From JACRDV01 sp024860865 [NCBI: Methanobacteriota archaeon] (GTDB taxonomy: Archaea > JACRDV01), in the NCBI GenBank assembly GCA_024860865.1, contig JACRDV010000146.1, positions 1-5,031 of the forward strand: DNA of 5,031 nucleotides, read 5' to 3'. The first letter of the stretch is position 1, and every line of letters starts with the position of its first letter. A program made the translations under genes and the position numbers. This document shows positions 4,831-5,031 of the stretch, in pieces. The notes beneath the pieces are model-generated. The model saw nothing but the letters and a program-made list of their open reading frames with translations, did not search any database and had not been told where the DNA came from.

Positions 4831-5031
4831 GCGCTTTGCCACCAGGCCTGTGGCTATATGCTACAAGGCAGGGCTGGACTTGAGTTTACGAGTCATTTGT
4901 GACCCAGCCCAAAAGCTGCCGCTCCTCCCGCAGTGAAAGTGCAAAGCGAGTTAGGGCAGGGTAAGGCTTTAGCCCTTTGGGCTCCTGTGGAGAAAAGAGG
5001 GCAGTTGATAGCCGAGTAAAGGCAGCGACCT
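4831..5031 (+). ncRNA. GC-rich structured RNA candidate, truncated by the window end, unassigned
   Basis: At about 4830 the sequence changes abruptly from AT-rich to GC-rich, and no coding frame has protein-like character. Perfect stems are 4832-4839 with 4941-4948 (8 bp, CGCTTTGC/GCAAAGCG), closing a domain that contains 4838-4842 with 4850-4854 (its first two bases compete with the closing stem) and a long arm 4867-4877 with 4904-4920 (GGCAG/CTGCC then GGCTGG/CCAGCC, with an internal CAAAAG bulge) capped by 4878-4882/4889-4893. Beyond it are AGCCC-TTT-GGGCT (4971-4983) and CTCC-TGT-GGAG (4982-4992). Plus strand is preferred because TTTTAATATTTTTAAG (4801-4815) could serve as a TATA region about 25-30 bp before the first stem. 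The phrase TTAGGGCAGGGTAAGG resembles a stretch seen after conserved region I in some RNase P RNAs, but region I itself is not convincing, so I leave it unnamed. Confidence 0.45.

Noticed and set aside
4724-4936. Plus-strand open frame of 70 codons
   Set aside because: It runs into the GC-rich stem-forming region and has no ribosome-binding site or protein-like character.
5000-5031. 23S rRNA 3' domain fragment
   Set aside because: GTTGATAG followed by GCAGCGA is reminiscent of the end of 23S rRNA, but the conserved sarcin-ricin loop sequence and other upstream landmarks are missing.
1-5031. tRNA genes or CRISPR array
   Set aside because: No T-loop GGTTCGAATCC-like sequence and no regularly spaced repeats with unique spacers were found. 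The only tandem repeats are the short ones listed.

Overview
The window looks archaeal. It carries an archaeal-type DnaG primase (N-terminal DnaG domain, Toprim core, archaeal C-terminal domain), an archaemetzincin, a UPF0058 protein, a small UPF0292-like Toprim protein, GGTGA/GGAGG ribosome-binding sites in front of GTG and TTG starts, TATA boxes and U-tract terminators. Base composition is AT-rich with local GC-rich islands. The lineage cannot be fixed from sequence alone. A Bathyarchaeia-like or other AT-rich archaeon is my guess from the look of the DnaG and archaemetzincin, and it is inference.

Layout. Bases 1-1292 are a plus-strand cluster: the C-terminal end of an EamA/DMT-type transporter, then archaemetzincin (amzA), then a RimI-like N-acetyltransferase that overlaps amzA. 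Tail-to-tail with this, overlapping rimI by 9 bp at the stop codons, is a minus-strand UPF0058 gene. From about 3830 down to 1660 runs a minus-strand information-processing unit: a TATA box, about 270 nt of highly structured RNA-like sequence, a 146-residue Toprim protein, a second TATA box, dnaG, and a double U-tract terminator. Bases 3831-4830 are mostly gene-poor and AT-rich, with one convincing small gene (66 aa, GGTGA ribosome-binding site, GTG start) bracketed by a repeated 21-bp motif. From about 4831 to the window end composition switches to GC-rich, with several nested perfect stems. I read this as a second structured RNA that runs off the window.

How the parts may work together. DnaG in archaea is both a primase-family protein and a stable exosome component. 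The upstream Toprim protein belongs to the same fold as bacterial RNase M5. With a structured RNA directly upstream and no other promoter visible for the Toprim gene, this stretch could be a linked RNA-processing/replication locus in which the RNA is either a long regulatory leader or a separate non-coding RNA. This is the most interesting part of the window. Neither RNA could be assigned: SRP RNA hallmarks (GGAA-capped helix 8) are absent from the first, and convincing RNase P conserved regions are absent from both as far as can be seen.
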